From Polychytrium aggregatum (taxonomy: Eukaryota; Chytridiomycota; Chytridiomycetes; Polychytriales): DNA of 64,000 nt. A program made the position numbers and the translations under genes. The stretch is taken from contig NW_026516232.1 of the NCBI RefSeq assembly GCF_025602895.1, forward strand, positions 372,001-436,000. Direction: 5' to 3'. Below the pieces are notes generated by a model, which searched no databases, was not told the DNA's origin, and saw only the letters and a list, made by a program, of their open reading frames with translations. Below are positions 9,046 through 20,482 of this stretch, one piece after another; position 1 is the first letter of the stretch; each line of letters opens with the position of its first letter.

Positions 9046-12000
9046 TTAAGAAGGCTTCCTGCGAGGAGCCCTGCGTGTGCTCTTTATTTGGGGCTCCTCG
9101 AGGTGTTTACCGTATTTACTCAGCTCCTCGGGTGCATGGGACAAGTCCTCCAGTGTTTGCCATGTGTTGCCCGAGTGTGGGTAACCAACCCACTTGACAT
9201 AAAACCGAAGTGACCCATCAGCCACTTTCTTGTGCCTCACGATCCTTTCGACTTCATATTCTTGAGTATAGTATTGTCCGAGGTCGTCTTCCAGTGGTGC
9301 GTCGTCCGGGACACCTTCGTCGGCGTCGGGGAACTGTGCTGGACTGCGGGTCGTGTGGCGACGCAGCTTGGACACATGGAAGACAGGATGGAGCTTGCTT
9401 CCAGGTGGCAAGTCCAACAGGTAGTTGAGGGGACTGGGTCGGGCCGCTATCTTGAACGGTCCTCGGTACTTGGGCAACAACTTCTTTGACTGGGCTTCGG
9501 GGACCTTGATGTTGTCGGCGTCCAGGTAGACAAGGTCTCCAACTTCAAAGGAGACATCCTGGTGTCGGCGGTCGTAGTACTTCGCCATCACTTGTTGCGC
9601 ATCCGTGAGCGCGTCGGCGATCATCTTGTGTCGGACTTGATGATCTTTGACAAAGGCACTTGGTTTGGGAGGCAATCCAGCCGTGGACTCGGTCAGTGTC
9701 AAGGAGGTGGGAACATCAGGCTGGAATCCGTAGAGCGCCTCAAAGGGGCTCAAGCCAGTTGTGCTCGACTTGGCGGTGTTGTATGCAAACTCTGCATGAC
9801 TCAGCTGTATGTCCCAGTCGTCTTGGCTGGTCGAGGCGTATGTCCTCAGGTATTGCTCGAGGGTGCGGATCGTCCGCTCGGACTGTCCATCCGTTTGTTG
9901 GTGGTGCGAGGTTGACATGTTCAGCTTGGTGCCGAGATGGTCGAACAGACTTGTCCAAAACAAGGAGGTGAATCGGGGGTCTCGATCACTGACGATGGAC
10001 TTTGGGAGGCCGTGGTGCTTGAACACATGCTTGAAGAACAGCAGTGCAAGGTCAGGCGCGGAGCATGTCGTCTGGCACGGCACAAAGTGTGCCATCTTGC
10101 TGAACCTGTCGACAAAGACAGCGATTGCATCGTGGTCCAACTTGGTCGTCGGTAGATGCGTGATGAGATCCATGGACATGCTGGTCCAGGGGCGGTCGGG
10201 AACAGGCAGGGGTTGCAGCAATCCTTGCTCTCGGGTCGTGCGTGACTTGACCATCTTGCAGGTATGGCAGGACTCGATGTACTTCTCGACGGTGCGCTTC
10301 ATTCCAGGCCAGTATGCGACTTTGGCCAGTCGGTCGTATGTCTTCTCGACTCCAAAGTGTCCAGCGAGGGGCGAGTCGTGGACCTCTTGGAGCAACTTGG
10401 TCTTCAACGACGGAATGTCCGGCACACAGACACGGCTGTCCTTCTTCAGGAGGAGCAGGCCATCACGCACTGTGTACTCGGATGATTCGTCGTCCTTGGG
10501 GAGCTTAGACACCTTTCGGAACAGTTCTCCGAACTGTTTGTCGTTGGCGATGTTGTCTCGGACAACATCCAGCATCGTGTTGTCGACACTGACAGTCGAC
10601 TCGTACAGTGACGCCAATTGGTAGTCGGGGCGTCGGGACAGTGCGTCAGGCACCACATTGAGTTTGCCTTTCTGGTATACAACCTCGTAGTTGTACTCGG
10701 CGAGGAACTCCATCCATCGCGCTTGGCGTCGGCTCAGGTTCTTCTTGGTGTCGAGGTAACGCAGTGACTGGTGGTCCGTCACAATCTTGAAGGGCTTGGC
10801 GGTACCGTGGAGGTACACTCGGAACTTCTGCAGCGCGTAGATGATCGCAAGCTGCTCCTTCTCGTGCACGGGATAGTTGATCTCGTGTTGGGACAGTTTG
10901 CGCGACTCGAAGGCAACGGGCCTTCCCTCCTGCATCAAAACAGCTCCCACCGCAAAGTCGGAGGCGTCGGTGTGCACGGAGACATCCGTGTTCGGGTCGA
11001 ACACAGCGAGGACAGGAGCGTTCGTCAAGGCGTGCTTGAGGGTCTCGAACGCTTGGCGTTGTGGGTGGTCCCACACGAAGGGGCACTCTTTGCGGAGTAG
11101 GTCTGTGAGTGGACCGGCAGTGCGCGCCAGATCGGGGATGAATCGGCGGTAGTAGTTGACGAGACCGAGAAACGACTGCACGTCAGAGACGCATGCGAGC
11201 GGCGGCCACTCGACCACAGACTTGACCTTGGCGGGGTCGACTTCGATTCCTCTTCCTGAGACAACGTGTCCCAGGAACGGGACTTGATTCTTGAAGAACT
11301 CACACTTGGACAGTTTGGCATACAACTTGTGCTCGCGTAGCTTGGCCAGCACGCGGGCGACATGACCTTCATGGGTCGCTTCATCCTTGCTGTACACAAG
11401 GATATCATCCAGGTACACGATGACAGAGTTGTCGAGCTCTTGGCGGAACACATCGTTCATCAGCTGCATGAACGTGGCAGGTGCGTTCGTCAATCCGAAC
11501 GGCAGCACTAGGAACTCGTACAGTCCGTAGCGAGTCCTGAAGGCGGTCTTGTGGACATCATCCTCGTGGATGCGGATCTGATGGTAGCCTGAGCGGAGGT
11601 CTATCTTGCTAAAGACCTTTGCTCCACTCAGACGATCCATCAACTCGTCGATCCTGGGCAACGGGTAGGTGTTCTTGATGGTCTGTTTGTTTAGTGCGCG
11701 ATAGTCGACGCACATCCTGAGATCACCTTCTTTCTTCTTGACAAAGAGCACTGGTGCACCATACGGTGACTGGCTCGGGCGGATGAACCCATGGGCGAGG
11801 AGGTCATCCAACTGGCGCTTGAGTTCGTCCATCTCCGTCAGCGACAGTTGGTACGTCGGTCTTGACGGAGGCGACGAGCCTGGTTCGATGTCGATGCGAT
11901 GATCGACGGTGCGTTGGGGTGGCAGGCATTGTGGCAACTGGTCGGGGAATACGTCCTTGTACTCGTCGAGCAGCTTGGTCACCACAGGCGGGGGACCGGG

Positions 12001-12978
12001 ACCGGCTTGGTCGGTGTCGTCGACCTCACGCACGACACAGAGGAACGACGTGTCCTTCTTGATCAGCCTCTTGAATTGCATGGCTGAGAGGAGAGGTGGC
12101 ATGTTGGGTGAGGCCATGCCCTGCAGGACAATGTCAGGGCCAACACGGACAGTGCGGCCTTTCCAGTCGACGACTGGAGTCGGCTCGGCACGAGCAAGCC
12201 AGCTCATGCCGAGGATGGCATCGAACTTGGTGTCGATCACTTGGAACAACAGGACAGGATGGTACTTGGGATGGAGGGCCACTCGCAGGACCACTTGGTG
12301 TGTGCACTGCTGCACACGATCGTCTGCAAGCGCCACACTCATCGGCGACTTCTTCTTGGTTGCATGTATGTTGAGCTCCTGGAGCAAGCGTCTGCTGACA
12401 AAGTTGCAGCTTGCTCCAGAGTCCACCATCATTCGGACGGTGTGACCTTGGACGGTGGCAGGGAGGTACAGCAGGGACTCTTCATGGTCCTCCTGCACAG
12501 CCTCCTGCACCATGACTTGACTTGGGGGAACGGGCGACACTTGGTCTTGGTTGGCTTCATCACGGCCACTCGGACATTTTGGATAGGGTTCGGCCATTGC
12601 GGGGGCCTGCGGCGTCAGCACGCCATTGCACACGACGTCCACGGCTTGCGGACACATGTCGGAAGCATCCGACACACACGACTTGACAGGGGTGAGGGCA
12701 CAGGCGGTCCTGTCCCTCAAGGGTTCTTGATTTTCTTTTTTGTTTTGGTTTTCAATTTTGGTTTTCTCTTCACGTTCGTGGAGAGGCAGGCGGCTTGCGC
12801 CACCATGCACCTCTCGCACGACGCACAACACTTGGTTTGTTTCTCCTTCGGGGGAGGGGGCGAGGTGAACTTCCTCTGGAGACGCGTGGACTGCATTGAG
12901 CAATCCACGGCGTTGGTCTCCTACTAGGGCTCCAGAGCCACCTAGTAGGGTCGGCCGTTTCCCGACTTCATGGGGCAC
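9046..12978 (-). CDS. pol: B-b pol polyprotein
   Basis: An open frame of 1310 codons, the same length as pol of the complete copy B1. It has protease ([11 protein letters not shown]), reverse transcriptase ([12 protein letters not shown]), RNase H (TDHQSLRYL), integrase zinc-binding region and core (CHTCKMVK; then [12 protein letters not shown]) and a chromodomain. The frame is unbroken, but gag upstream is split by A2 and the 3' LTR by A1, so the element as a whole is a fossil. Confidence 0.9.
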   Translation of the reverse strand: MPHEVGKRPTLLGGSGALVGDQRRGLLNAVHASPEEVHLAPSPEGETNQVLCVVREVHGGASRLPLHEREEKTKIENQNKKENQEPLRDRTACALTPVKSCVSDASDMCPQAVDVVCNGVLTPQAPAMAEPYPKCPSGRDEANQDQVSPVPPSQVMVQEAVQEDHEESLLYLPATVQGHTVRMMVDSGASCNFVSRRLLQELNIHATKKKSPMSVALADDRVQQCTHQVVLRVALHPKYHPVLLFQVIDTKFDAILGMSWLARAEPTPVVDWKGRTVRVGPDIVLQGMASPNMPPLLSAMQFKRLIKKDTSFLCVVREVDDTDQAGPGPPPVVTKLLDEYKDVFPDQLPQCLPPQRTVDHRIDIEPGSSPPSRPTYQLSLTEMDELKRQLDDLLAHGFIRPSQSPYGAPVLFVKKKEGDLRMCVDYRALNKQTIKNTYPLPRIDELMDRLSGAKVFSKIDLRSGYHQIRIHEDDVHKTAFRTRYGLYEFLVLPFGLTNAPATFMQLMNDVFRQELDNSVIVYLDDILVYSKDEATHEGHVARVLAKLREHKLYAKLSKCEFFKNQVPFLGHVVSGRGIEVDPAKVKSVVEWPPLACVSDVQSFLGLVNYYRRFIPDLARTAGPLTDLLRKECPFVWDHPQRQAFETLKHALTNAPVLAVFDPNTDVSVHTDASDFAVGAVLMQEGRPVAFESRKLSQHEINYPVHEKEQLAIIYALQKFRVYLHGTAKPFKIVTDHQSLRYLDTKKNLSRRQARWMEFLAEYNYEVVYQKGKLNVVPDALSRRPDYQLASLYESTVSVDNTMLDVVRDNIANDKQFGELFRKVSKLPKDDESSEYTVRDGLLLLKKDSRVCVPDIPSLKTKLLQEVHDSPLAGHFGVEKTYDRLAKVAYWPGMKRTVEKYIESCHTCKMVKSRTTREQGLLQPLPVPDRPWTSMSMDLITHLPTTKLDHDAIAVFVDRFSKMAHFVPCQTTCSAPDLALLFFKHVFKHHGLPKSIVSDRDPRFTSLFWTSLFDHLGTKLNMSTSHHQQTDGQSERTIRTLEQYLRTYASTSQDDWDIQLSHAEFAYNTAKSSTTGLSPFEALYGFQPDVPTSLTLTESTAGLPPKPSAFVKDHQVRHKMIADALTDAQQVMAKYYDRRHQDVSFEVGDLVYLDADNIKVPEAQSKKLLPKYRGPFKIAARPSPLNYLLDLPPGSKLHPVFHVSKLRRHTTRSPAQFPDADEGVPDDAPLEDDLGQYYTQEYEVERIVRHKKVADGSLRFYVKWVGYPHSGNTWQTLEDLSHAPEELSKYGKHLEEPQIKSTRRAPRRKPS

Positions 12979-13007
12979 TCCTTGGCCTGGTGTCCCGGTC
13001 GGTGACG
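12942..13007 (-). pseudogene. B-b gag, C-terminal piece
   Basis: The last part of B gag around the zinc knuckle ([13 protein letters not shown]). It overlaps the start of the pol frame, and A2 separates it from the rest of gag. Confidence 0.8.
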
Positions 13008-13426
13008 TGTAAGGAGTGAACAAGCGCAAGGACGAAGACCAAGTGCTTGGTATGAGCTTTATTAGCTTTTAGCCCCGAACACCAAAGAACAAGTTTTGTT
13101 CGAACTGGTGTTCAACATAGGCTCAGACATGCAGGGCTATTTATAGACCGGGAGAAGGTCGAGGGGCAAAAGTGGGCGAGAAGGGTGGAGCATCACAGAG
13201 AAGCGAGAAGGGGGTGCGAGAGTGGCTGGTGTGCAAGCGAGAGAGGCTTGGCACAGCCCGGGGACATGTGCCGAGCGGTGGGGGAGGCAGGAAACCAGTA
13301 GACGCGGGTGGCAACGGCGCGTGCTCATGCATGGGGGCAAACAAACACGTGGGGACTCATGATTGGTGCGGAGGGCGAGAGCATGCGGGACAATCTCATT
13401 GGTCCGTTGTGATGCTGGTCATCACA
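13008..13426 (-). repeat. 3' LTR of A2
   Basis: A 419-bp A-family LTR, TGTAAGGAG to CATCACA on the plus strand. Confidence 0.95.
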
Positions 13427-16400
13427 CTATCTCCTCCTTAAACTACGGCGTGTTCCATCTTGAGTTCTCCTGGGGCCAGGCTTGTCTGGGTAGCGTCGGT
13501 GGTACTCCGCGGCCACCGTTGGGGCAAAGACAATGTCGGCGGGCTCCCAACTTCGATCGGTGACCGGGTAGCCTTTCCAATCGATGAGATAGTGCAGCTT
13601 TCCGCGCACGAACTTGGAGTCTAAGATCTCTTCGACCTCCCACTCCAAGTTCCCATCGATGACCACCGCAGGGGGCGGCGCTTGCACCCGACCCGGAAGC
13701 GAGTTCTTCTTGTAGGGCTCAAGAAGAGACACATGGAACACCGGGTGCACCTTTATGTCCTTTGGCAAGTCCAGGCGGAAAGCCAATGTCCCGACGGCCT
13801 CGAGGATGGTGAATGGTCCAATCCTCTGGTAATCCAGCTTCTTGCTTGGGCGAGTGGTGCTGATGTTACGAGTCAGCACCCAGACTTGATCGCCCGGACG
13901 CAAGTCGGGAGCCTGGGACCTCCGGAGATCTGAGAAGTGCTTGTAGTCAGACTTTGCCTTCTCAAGATTCTCCTTCAACAGTGCCAGGTTCCGCTGGAGA
14001 TGTTCAACCCTCTCCGTGGCAGAGGGAACATCAGGGCCGCCAGCGACAACGGGGACTTCGAACCTTGGGTGGAACCCATAGGTTGCCAAGAATGGCGAGG
14101 CATGTGTTGACGAGTTCTCGAGGTTATTGTAAGAGAACTCGGCCAACGGCAGCAGCTCGGCCCAGTCATCTTGCTGATACGACGTGTAACAGCGCAGGTA
14201 TTGGTTGATGACCTGGTTGACCCTCTCAGTCTGTCCATCGGTCTGGGGATGGAAGGCCGTGGACAGACTGGTTTGGATCCCGAGCTGCGTGCAGAGTGCC
14301 TTCCAGAACCGAGAGGTGAACTGACTTCCTCGGTCTGAAACCACTGTGTCGGGGAGGCCATGGAGACGAAAGACATTGTCGAGGAACAGTGACGCAGTCT
14401 CCTCCGCCGACGGCAGTGAACGCCAGGACATAAAGTGTGCCATCTTTGTGAGGCTGCATACCACCACAAAGATGCAGGTGTGACCCTTGGACTTTGGCAG
14501 ATCAGTGATAAAGTCCATGGTCAGTGTCCCCCAGGGTCGATCGGCTGTCTGGAGTGGCAACAGGAACCCAAACGGCTTGTGTCGCGGAGCTTTCGAGCGT
14601 GCACAGGTGTCGCACGTCGAGACGTACTCTTTGACATCTTTCCGATAGGTTTGCCACCAAAACTGTCGCGATACCAGAGCCAGAGTCCGTCGGATGCCTG
14701 GATGACCCACAGCGACTGGGTCATGGCACGACTTGAGCGCCGGAACTCGGCACGACTCTGGGACCACAATCCTGTTCTGGAAGGTGAGGTACTGGCCATT
14801 CCAGACGAACTTCGGGTCACGACGGTATTTGTCTAGACCGGGATCCCGAGCCTGCTCTTCGGCTATGAGCTGCAGCAAATCCACAGGGTCACTGCGACTT
14901 GCAACCGAAGAGCGGGCGTCTCTGCTTCGGAGCACGCGTATCACCGCGGCAGGATCGAGAAGCAGAGGCGGATCCCTCGACACGGAGGCCGACGAAGGGA
15001 TGTAGTCCGAGCGACGAGACAGGGCATCGGCCTTGCCGTTCCTCGCACCAGGACGGTACTGGATGCGGATGTCGAACCGAGACAAGAACTGGGACCACCG
15101 TGCATGACGCTGGTTTAGGATGCGAGCCGTTGCCAGGTACTCCAAGTTCTTGTGATCGGTCAGAACGGCAACGGGATGCTGGGCGCCTTCGAGGTAGTGT
15201 CGCCACGCCTCGAAAGCCTCCTTGATCGCCAACAGCTCTTTCTCGTATATGCTGTAGTTACGTTCAGCATTCGAGAGTGTCCGCGAATGGAACGAGCAAG
15301 GATGAAGGCGATCATCAGCACCCCGCTGGGAGAGCACGCATCCAAGCGCAAAGTCCGACGCATCTGACTCTACGACGAACGGCTTGGATGGGTCCGGATG
15401 CACCAGAACGGGCTCCGAAACGAAGGCATCCTTCAAGGATCTGAATGCTTTATCGGCTTCGCGGGACCACTGGAAGCCATGCGTCTTCCGGAAGAGCCGA
15501 GTCATGGGCCCCGCGATCTTTGCGTATCCATCGATGAAGCGTCGATAGAAGTTCGCAAACCCGACAAAGGATCGAAGATCCGAGATGTTGCGCGGTATGG
15601 GCCAATCCAAGATCGCAGAGAGCTTGGATCGCTCCATACCGATGCCCTCGGGCGAGACCATGAAACCAAGGAACGAGACCGAGGTTTTGGAGAACTCGCA
15701 CTTCTCCAGCTTGCAATACAGCTTTGCAGCTCGGAGCTTCGAGAGGACCTGCTTGACGTGCTCTACATGCTGCGACGGATCAGCACTGTAGATCAAGATA
15801 TCGTCAAGATACGCAATTGCGAACTGGTCCAACTCGGTGCGCAGGACGTCGTTGATGAAGTGCTGGAACGTCGCTGGCGCGTTGGTGAGCCCAAAGGGCA
15901 TCACCAAGTACTCGAAGTGCCCATATCGAGTACGGAAAGCTGTCTTCCACTCGTCCCCGGAGCGGATGCGCAGCAGATTGTAGGCTCCACGAAGGTCCAG
16001 CTTAGTGAACACCTTCGCGCCTCGAAGTCGGTCCAGCAGCTCGCCGATCAGCGGTAAAGGGTAACGGTTCTTTACCGTGATACCGTTCAGTGCGCGGTAG
16101 TCAACGCAAAGACGAAGTGAGCCGTCCTTCTTCTTGACGAAGAGGATTGGTGAGCCTGCTGGGGACGACGAAGGACGAACGAATCCCTTGGCAAGATTCT
16201 CGTCGAGATAGTCACGCAGAGCGTGAAGTTCGGGCTCGGACAGTGAGTACAGAGGCCCGAACTTTGGCGACTTGCCCGGCTCCAAGTCAATGGGGCAGTC
16301 ATAAGGGCGATGCGGAGGCAAGGAGTCAGCTTCCTGTTTAGAGAAAACAGACAGGAAGTCCTTGTACTCCGCAGGCACTTCGACAGTCGCAGTGCTCGGC

Positions 16401-17449
16401 TCGTCAGTGGGCAGGACATGGACCTGAAAGATGGTCAGGGGTTGCGTTCCATGCCTGCATGCATCCAAAGACTCGCGCATCGAGCGGTAATCAATGCTGC
16501 AGACGCGGAGAGGAGCGTCCGAGCTGAGAGGAGGGGCGTGGACAAGGTCAGAATAATGTTCGACGGTTACTTTATTCTGAACAATGTCCGAAGAACAAAC
16601 AACAGGAGGAGGTACATCAAGGAGGGAAAGAGAACTGACAACAGAAGAAGGGGTTTGGGAAGAGCGAAGGGGTTCGGGAGGAACAAGACAAGAAGGGGAA
16701 GACGAAGGTGGGAGCGTAGGAGAGGAGCTTAGATCAATCAAAGGAGTGGAATCATCAAGAAGGGGAGTGACATTGGAGGAAGTGGAGCAAGACGAAAGAG
16801 AAGTAGTGCATGGAGAGGGGTCGGAATCAACAGAAGGAGGGAGACAAAGAAGACCGCGAGACCAGACAATCTTGGGCTCGGCGGTGCGCAACCAAGGAAA
16901 GCCAAGGATAAGTGGTTGATGTGGAGACCTGATCACATCGAACCGAAGGCGTTGCGAGACGTCCCCGAGAATCACCTCGAGTGGAGCAGTCTCGCGGAGG
17001 ATGGGGCCAGACGACAGCGGCTTACCATCCACGCCTTCCACTGCCAAGGGCGAAGCCTTGGAGCAGGTGGGGACAGAGTGTCGAGCAACAAAGTCCTCGT
17101 CGATAAAGTTGCCAGAGGCACCAGAATCGACAAGTCCTTCGCACGACAGAGAATCACCAGAAGGAAGACGAACAGCGACGGGAACAACCAACGAGCAACG
17201 ACGAACAGACGAAACACAAGACTTTGGTTCGGTACCAGCTTCGGCACCAGGGTTGCGGCTAGCACAGACAGTTAACTTTGCCGAGGGTTGGCAGGACAGC
17301 TCAGGTATTTGCACCTGTGGATGAGGTGCAGTTCCCAGTGACACCAGAGGTGCCACGGGTACTATGCCAGAGCTGAGAGTGTCCGCCGGTCCAGAGGCAA
17401 GGCGAAGCTGTCCGCACATCACTGCTTCCCCAGTACTTACCAAAGGCAC
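13427..17449 (-). CDS. pol: A2 pol polyprotein
   Basis: A 1340-codon frame with the same translation as A1 pol: protease, RT with YLDD, RNase H, integrase and chromodomain. The stop adjoins the 3' LTR. Confidence 0.93.
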   Translation of the reverse strand: MPLVSTGEAVMCGQLRLASGPADTLSSGIVPVAPLVSLGTAPHPQVQIPELSCQPSAKLTVCASRNPGAEAGTEPKSCVSSVRRCSLVVPVAVRLPSGDSLSCEGLVDSGASGNFIDEDFVARHSVPTCSKASPLAVEGVDGKPLSSGPILRETAPLEVILGDVSQRLRFDVIRSPHQPLILGFPWLRTAEPKIVWSRGLLCLPPSVDSDPSPCTTSLSSCSTSSNVTPLLDDSTPLIDLSSSPTLPPSSSPSCLVPPEPLRSSQTPSSVVSSLSLLDVPPPVVCSSDIVQNKVTVEHYSDLVHAPPLSSDAPLRVCSIDYRSMRESLDACRHGTQPLTIFQVHVLPTDEPSTATVEVPAEYKDFLSVFSKQEADSLPPHRPYDCPIDLEPGKSPKFGPLYSLSEPELHALRDYLDENLAKGFVRPSSSPAGSPILFVKKKDGSLRLCVDYRALNGITVKNRYPLPLIGELLDRLRGAKVFTKLDLRGAYNLLRIRSGDEWKTAFRTRYGHFEYLVMPFGLTNAPATFQHFINDVLRTELDQFAIAYLDDILIYSADPSQHVEHVKQVLSKLRAAKLYCKLEKCEFSKTSVSFLGFMVSPEGIGMERSKLSAILDWPIPRNISDLRSFVGFANFYRRFIDGYAKIAGPMTRLFRKTHGFQWSREADKAFRSLKDAFVSEPVLVHPDPSKPFVVESDASDFALGCVLSQRGADDRLHPCSFHSRTLSNAERNYSIYEKELLAIKEAFEAWRHYLEGAQHPVAVLTDHKNLEYLATARILNQRHARWSQFLSRFDIRIQYRPGARNGKADALSRRSDYIPSSASVSRDPPLLLDPAAVIRVLRSRDARSSVASRSDPVDLLQLIAEEQARDPGLDKYRRDPKFVWNGQYLTFQNRIVVPESCRVPALKSCHDPVAVGHPGIRRTLALVSRQFWWQTYRKDVKEYVSTCDTCARSKAPRHKPFGFLLPLQTADRPWGTLTMDFITDLPKSKGHTCIFVVVCSLTKMAHFMSWRSLPSAEETASLFLDNVFRLHGLPDTVVSDRGSQFTSRFWKALCTQLGIQTSLSTAFHPQTDGQTERVNQVINQYLRCYTSYQQDDWAELLPLAEFSYNNLENSSTHASPFLATYGFHPRFEVPVVAGGPDVPSATERVEHLQRNLALLKENLEKAKSDYKHFSDLRRSQAPDLRPGDQVWVLTRNISTTRPSKKLDYQRIGPFTILEAVGTLAFRLDLPKDIKVHPVFHVSLLEPYKKNSLPGRVQAPPPAVVIDGNLEWEVEEILDSKFVRGKLHYLIDWKGYPVTDRSWEPADIVFAPTVAAEYHRRYPDKPGPRRTQDGTRRSLRRR

Positions 17450-17508
17450 CTTACCAATGTCTTCACTTTCGGAAGGCGGTGGGCACGGCTCCGGTTCAAG
17501 GCCTTCAC

Positions 17509-18537
17509 TTAGAACCGGGCCTGGTCGTTTCCCGAACTGAAGTCTTGCACTTCTCCATCTTCGTAAACGATGGTGCGGATGATCCTCGGGCCGGGAGGTC
17601 CAGGGGGCGGTCCGGTAGCTCTGGTAGATCCAAACTTGACGGGGCAGTTTCGTACCAAGTGGCCCTTCTTGCCACAGTACAGGCAGAGTCCAAAGCGGCG
17701 GCGGCGTTGTTTCTCCTCGGCGGTCAGGGGTCCAGAGACGGCAGAGTCCACTTGCATGGGCTCGGAAACAATGTAGGAGGGGTGCGGCGGAGCGAGGACG
17801 GGCGCGGGAGCGATGGCGGGAACGGCAGCGGAGGCGGAACCAAAGGCGAACTGGGAAGACCGGTAGCGGGCAGGCGTGCTTCGGCGCTCTTGACGGCGCT
17901 CGCGGATTCGTGCATCGAGCTCGTTACAAAGCTCGATGTACTCCTCCAGATCTCGTGGCAGAGGGCGAACTCGCGAAAGTTCGTCTCTGACATCATCCGA
18001 CAAGCCAAGTCGGAAGAACGAGATCTTTGCACCGTCGTTCCAAGTCGTATCGGCGGCAATACGAAGGAACTCGGATGCATAGACTGCGCACGGGCGGTTG
18101 CCCTGAGACAGTGTGGTGATCACTGACTCGGCAGTCCTGGCCCGATCAGGGTCGTCAAACACTTTGGAAAAGCGTTCTAGGAAATCGCCAAAAGAGTTGA
18201 GTCGGGGATCACCCATCTCAAGCATCGGAGTCGCCCACTGGAGAGCCGGTCCAGTGAGCAGACTAATGACGAATCCGACCTTAATCGGGTCAGCAGGGAA
18301 CCGGTGGGGCTGCATTCGTATATACAGTTTGCACTGATTTACGAATGCCCGGAACCCTTGCCGGTTACCGTCGTAACGGTCCGGCATCTGCACGCTGTAC
18401 CCAGCGGCAGGAGCATCGCGAGCTGTCCGGAGCTCGGCGAGCTCGGCCTCCAAGGCACGGAGGCGGTCCACGAGGGCAGGATCCATGGCGGGACTGGGAC
18501 TGGGACTGGGAAAAAAAAAAAAAGCGAGGAGGTTCAA
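17509..18537 (-). CDS. gag: A2 Gag
   Basis: A 342-codon frame, the same as A1 gag, with the CCHC knuckle CLYCGKKGHLVRNC. The alternative start (MDPALV) is at 18486. Confidence 0.9.
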   Translation of the reverse strand: MNLLAFFFFPSPSPSPAMDPALVDRLRALEAELAELRTARDAPAAGYSVQMPDRYDGNRQGFRAFVNQCKLYIRMQPHRFPADPIKVGFVISLLTGPALQWATPMLEMGDPRLNSFGDFLERFSKVFDDPDRARTAESVITTLSQGNRPCAVYASEFLRIAADTTWNDGAKISFFRLGLSDDVRDELSRVRPLPRDLEEYIELCNELDARIRERRQERRSTPARYRSSQFAFGSASAAVPAIAPAPVLAPPHPSYIVSEPMQVDSAVSGPLTAEEKQRRRRFGLCLYCGKKGHLVRNCPVKFGSTRATGPPPGPPGPRIIRTIVYEDGEVQDFSSGNDQARF

Positions 18538-18663
18538 GAACAGGAGAGCGAAGAGGGCTCAGACACAAGTGTGCTTGAGGTTCGGACAGGACTAGGAAAG
18601 GGGCGGGGCTAGGAGCGGAAGATACCAAGCAGGTGGTATCAGTAGAAGAGAGTTCGAACAAAG

Positions 18664-19082
18664 TGTAAGGAGTGAACAAGCGCAAGGACGAAGACCAAGT
18701 GCTTGGTATGAGCTTTATTAGCTTTTAGCCCCGAACACCAAAGAACAAGTTTTGTTCGAACTGGTGTTCAACATAGGCTCAGACATGCAGGGCTATTTAT
18801 AGACCGGGAGAAGGTCGAGGGGCAAAAGTGGGCGAGAAGGGTGGAGCATCACAGAGAAGCGAGAAGGGGGTGCGAGAGTGGCTGGTGTGCAAGCGAGAGA
18901 GGCTTGGCACAGCCCGGGGACATGTGCCGAGCGGTGGGGGAGGCAGGAAACCAGTAGACGCGGGTGGCAACGGCGCGTGCTCATGCATGGGGGCAAACAA
19001 ACACGTGGGGACTCATGATTGGTGCGGAGGGCGAGAGCATGCGGGACAATCTCATTGGTCCGTTGTGATGCTGGTCATCACA
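18664..19082 (-). repeat. 5' LTR of A2
   Basis: A 419-bp LTR with no difference from 13008-13426 noticed by eye. The self-priming site is at 18651-18662. Confidence 0.95.
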
Positions 19083-19582
19083 GCAACGTCCATCATCACG
19101 TCCAGGGACTTGCGGGCATCAGGGTTGCTGGCGATGTACTCTCTGATCTTGGGCTTGAGGCCCTTCTGGAAGAGGTACATCGCATCAGCAGAGCCCAGCT
19201 CCTCAATCTGGGAGGAGAGGTCTTCAAACTCCTCGATGTAGCGGGTCACAGAACCACGCTGCACGAGAGAGTATAGCTTGTCACGGGCAATGAGTTCAGC
19301 ATTGGGGCTGCCGAAGCGGCGACGGAGGCGGTCCTTGAAGTCGTCAAACACACCTTCGCTCTGCTCGTCGAACCCTTGGCGGCGGTACCAACGGTACGCC
19401 TGGTCCTTTAAGCAGAGCTTGGCGGCGACGATGTGGTGGGTGGGGGCGACTTGGGCAGCATCGAGGTAGTCCTCGAGTTGCTGCAGCCAGTCCTCCACCG
19501 AGGAGGAGCGGCTCTTCCCAGTAAACACTGGGGCACGGAAGGTCTTGAGGAAGGCTTCCGGAAGTGGGCGGGGGTTGCTCAT
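19083..19582 (-). pseudogene. B-b gag, N-terminal piece
   Basis: It encodes the start of B Gag ([15 protein letters not shown]) and the capsid-like region ([19 protein letters not shown]). It ends where A2 begins, so it is a broken gene. A leader of about 120 bp separates it from the 5' LTR. Confidence 0.85.
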
Positions 19583-19692
19583 GGCAGGGGCAGGCTCCAG
19601 GGACAGAGAGGAGAGTCGGTCGGCAAGAGAGGCGGGATCCAGCTTGAGGATCTAGAAAGAGGACAAACAGGACGAAAACAAGACGAGGATTT

Positions 19693-19704
19693 CCGATGCT
19701 ACCA
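19693..19704 (-). other. B-b primer-binding site
   Basis: TGGTAGCATCGG on the minus strand, directly next to the 5' LTR. The same 12 bases follow the B1 and F 5' LTRs and fit the 3' end of an initiator-type tRNA (...AUGCUACCA). Confidence 0.75.
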
Positions 19705-20013
19705 TGTAACGTCCACTACTGGGACGTTGGGGCAAGACGGGGAGGGAGGGGGTACAAGACAAGACAGGACGGGGCAGAACAGGGCGGTGCTAGGCTACTC
19801 TAGCGGACGGGTGAGCTCGGGGAGCACTTACGTTTATTCACGATAAAACCGAACTCCAGACAAACGGGGGGAACGGGGGCAACCCGCAGGTATACCCTGC
19901 GGTGGCCTGCCTGCGGTGCGTGAAAACGCAAAGCGCAGCACAGGTCACGACCCACTGCGCCGCGCAGTACGCGCAGTACGCGCAGCACAGCGTCGGAGAT
20001 ACCATCTCCTACA
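19705..20013 (-). repeat. 5' LTR of B-b
   Basis: A 309-bp reversed B LTR (TGTAACGTCC to CTCCTACA). Its outer edge is joined directly to the pol 3' end of another B copy on the plus strand, giving LTRs facing opposite ways 160 bp apart. Confidence 0.93.
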
Positions 20014-20482
20014 CAAGTGGGTTGGTTACCCACACTCGGGCAACACATGGCAAACACTGGAGGACTTGTCCCATGCACCCGAGGAGCTGAGTAAATACGG
20101 TAAACACCTCGAGGAGCCCCAAATAAAGAGCACACGCAGGGCTCCTCGCAGGAAGCCTTCTTAAGTGTGGGAGTGTAGGAGATGGTATCTCCGACGCTGT
20201 GCTGCGCGTACTGCGCGTACTGCGCGGCGCAGTGGGTCGTGACCTGTGCTGCGCTTTGCGTTTTCACGCACCGCAGGCAGGCCACCGCAGGGTATACCTG
20301 CGGGTTGCCCCCGTTCCCCCCGTTTGTCTGGAGTTCGGTTTTATCGTGAATAAACGTAAGTGCTCCCCGAGCTCACCCGTCCGCTAGAGTAGCCTAGCAC
20401 CGCCCTGTTCTGCCCCGTCCTGTCTTGTCTTGTACCCCCTCCCTCCCCGTCTTGCCCCAACGTCCCAGTAGTGGACGTTACA
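20014..20482 (+). mobile_element. Family B 3' end fragment (copy B-c): pol tail plus LTR
   Basis: The last 151 bp of B pol (chromodomain tail, stop at 20162-20164) and a 309-bp LTR at 20174-20482 followed by AAGTG. The rest of this copy is missing, so it is a fossil fragment. Its start coincides with the edge of the oppositely oriented B-b 5' LTR. Confidence 0.9.
20174..20482 (+). repeat. 3' LTR of B-c
   Basis: A 309-bp B LTR, TGTAGGAG to GTTACA, in inverted orientation relative to 19705-20013. Confidence 0.93.

Larger units (their letters stand above)
13008..19082 (-). mobile_element. Family A chromovirus, full length (copy A2)
   Basis: A 6075-bp copy that lines up base for base with A1 at an offset of 10195. 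Both LTRs and both frames are present and it looks whole. It lies inside B-b gag. The flanks (TGACG and GCAAC) do not match, and the gag sequence does not resume directly on the far side, so this is not a simple insertion scar. Confidence 0.95.
2718..20013 (-). mobile_element. Family B chromovirus on - strand (copy B-b), carrying A1 and A2
   Basis: A B-family element read on the minus strand: 3' LTR at the low end (2718-2812 and 8888-9036), pol at 9046-12978, gag in two pieces, and 5' LTR at 19705-20013. A1 lies in its 3' LTR and A2 in its gag, so the element is broken by at least these two insertions. The outer flanks do not match (CGCAG on the left, CAAGT on the right), so no target-site duplication frames it. 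The two ends may come from different B copies joined by recombination. Confidence 0.85.

Noticed and set aside
19705-20482. 309-bp inverted repeats as the ends of a DNA transposon
   Set aside because: Both arms are complete B LTRs, each joined to B internal sequence; there is no transposase between them.
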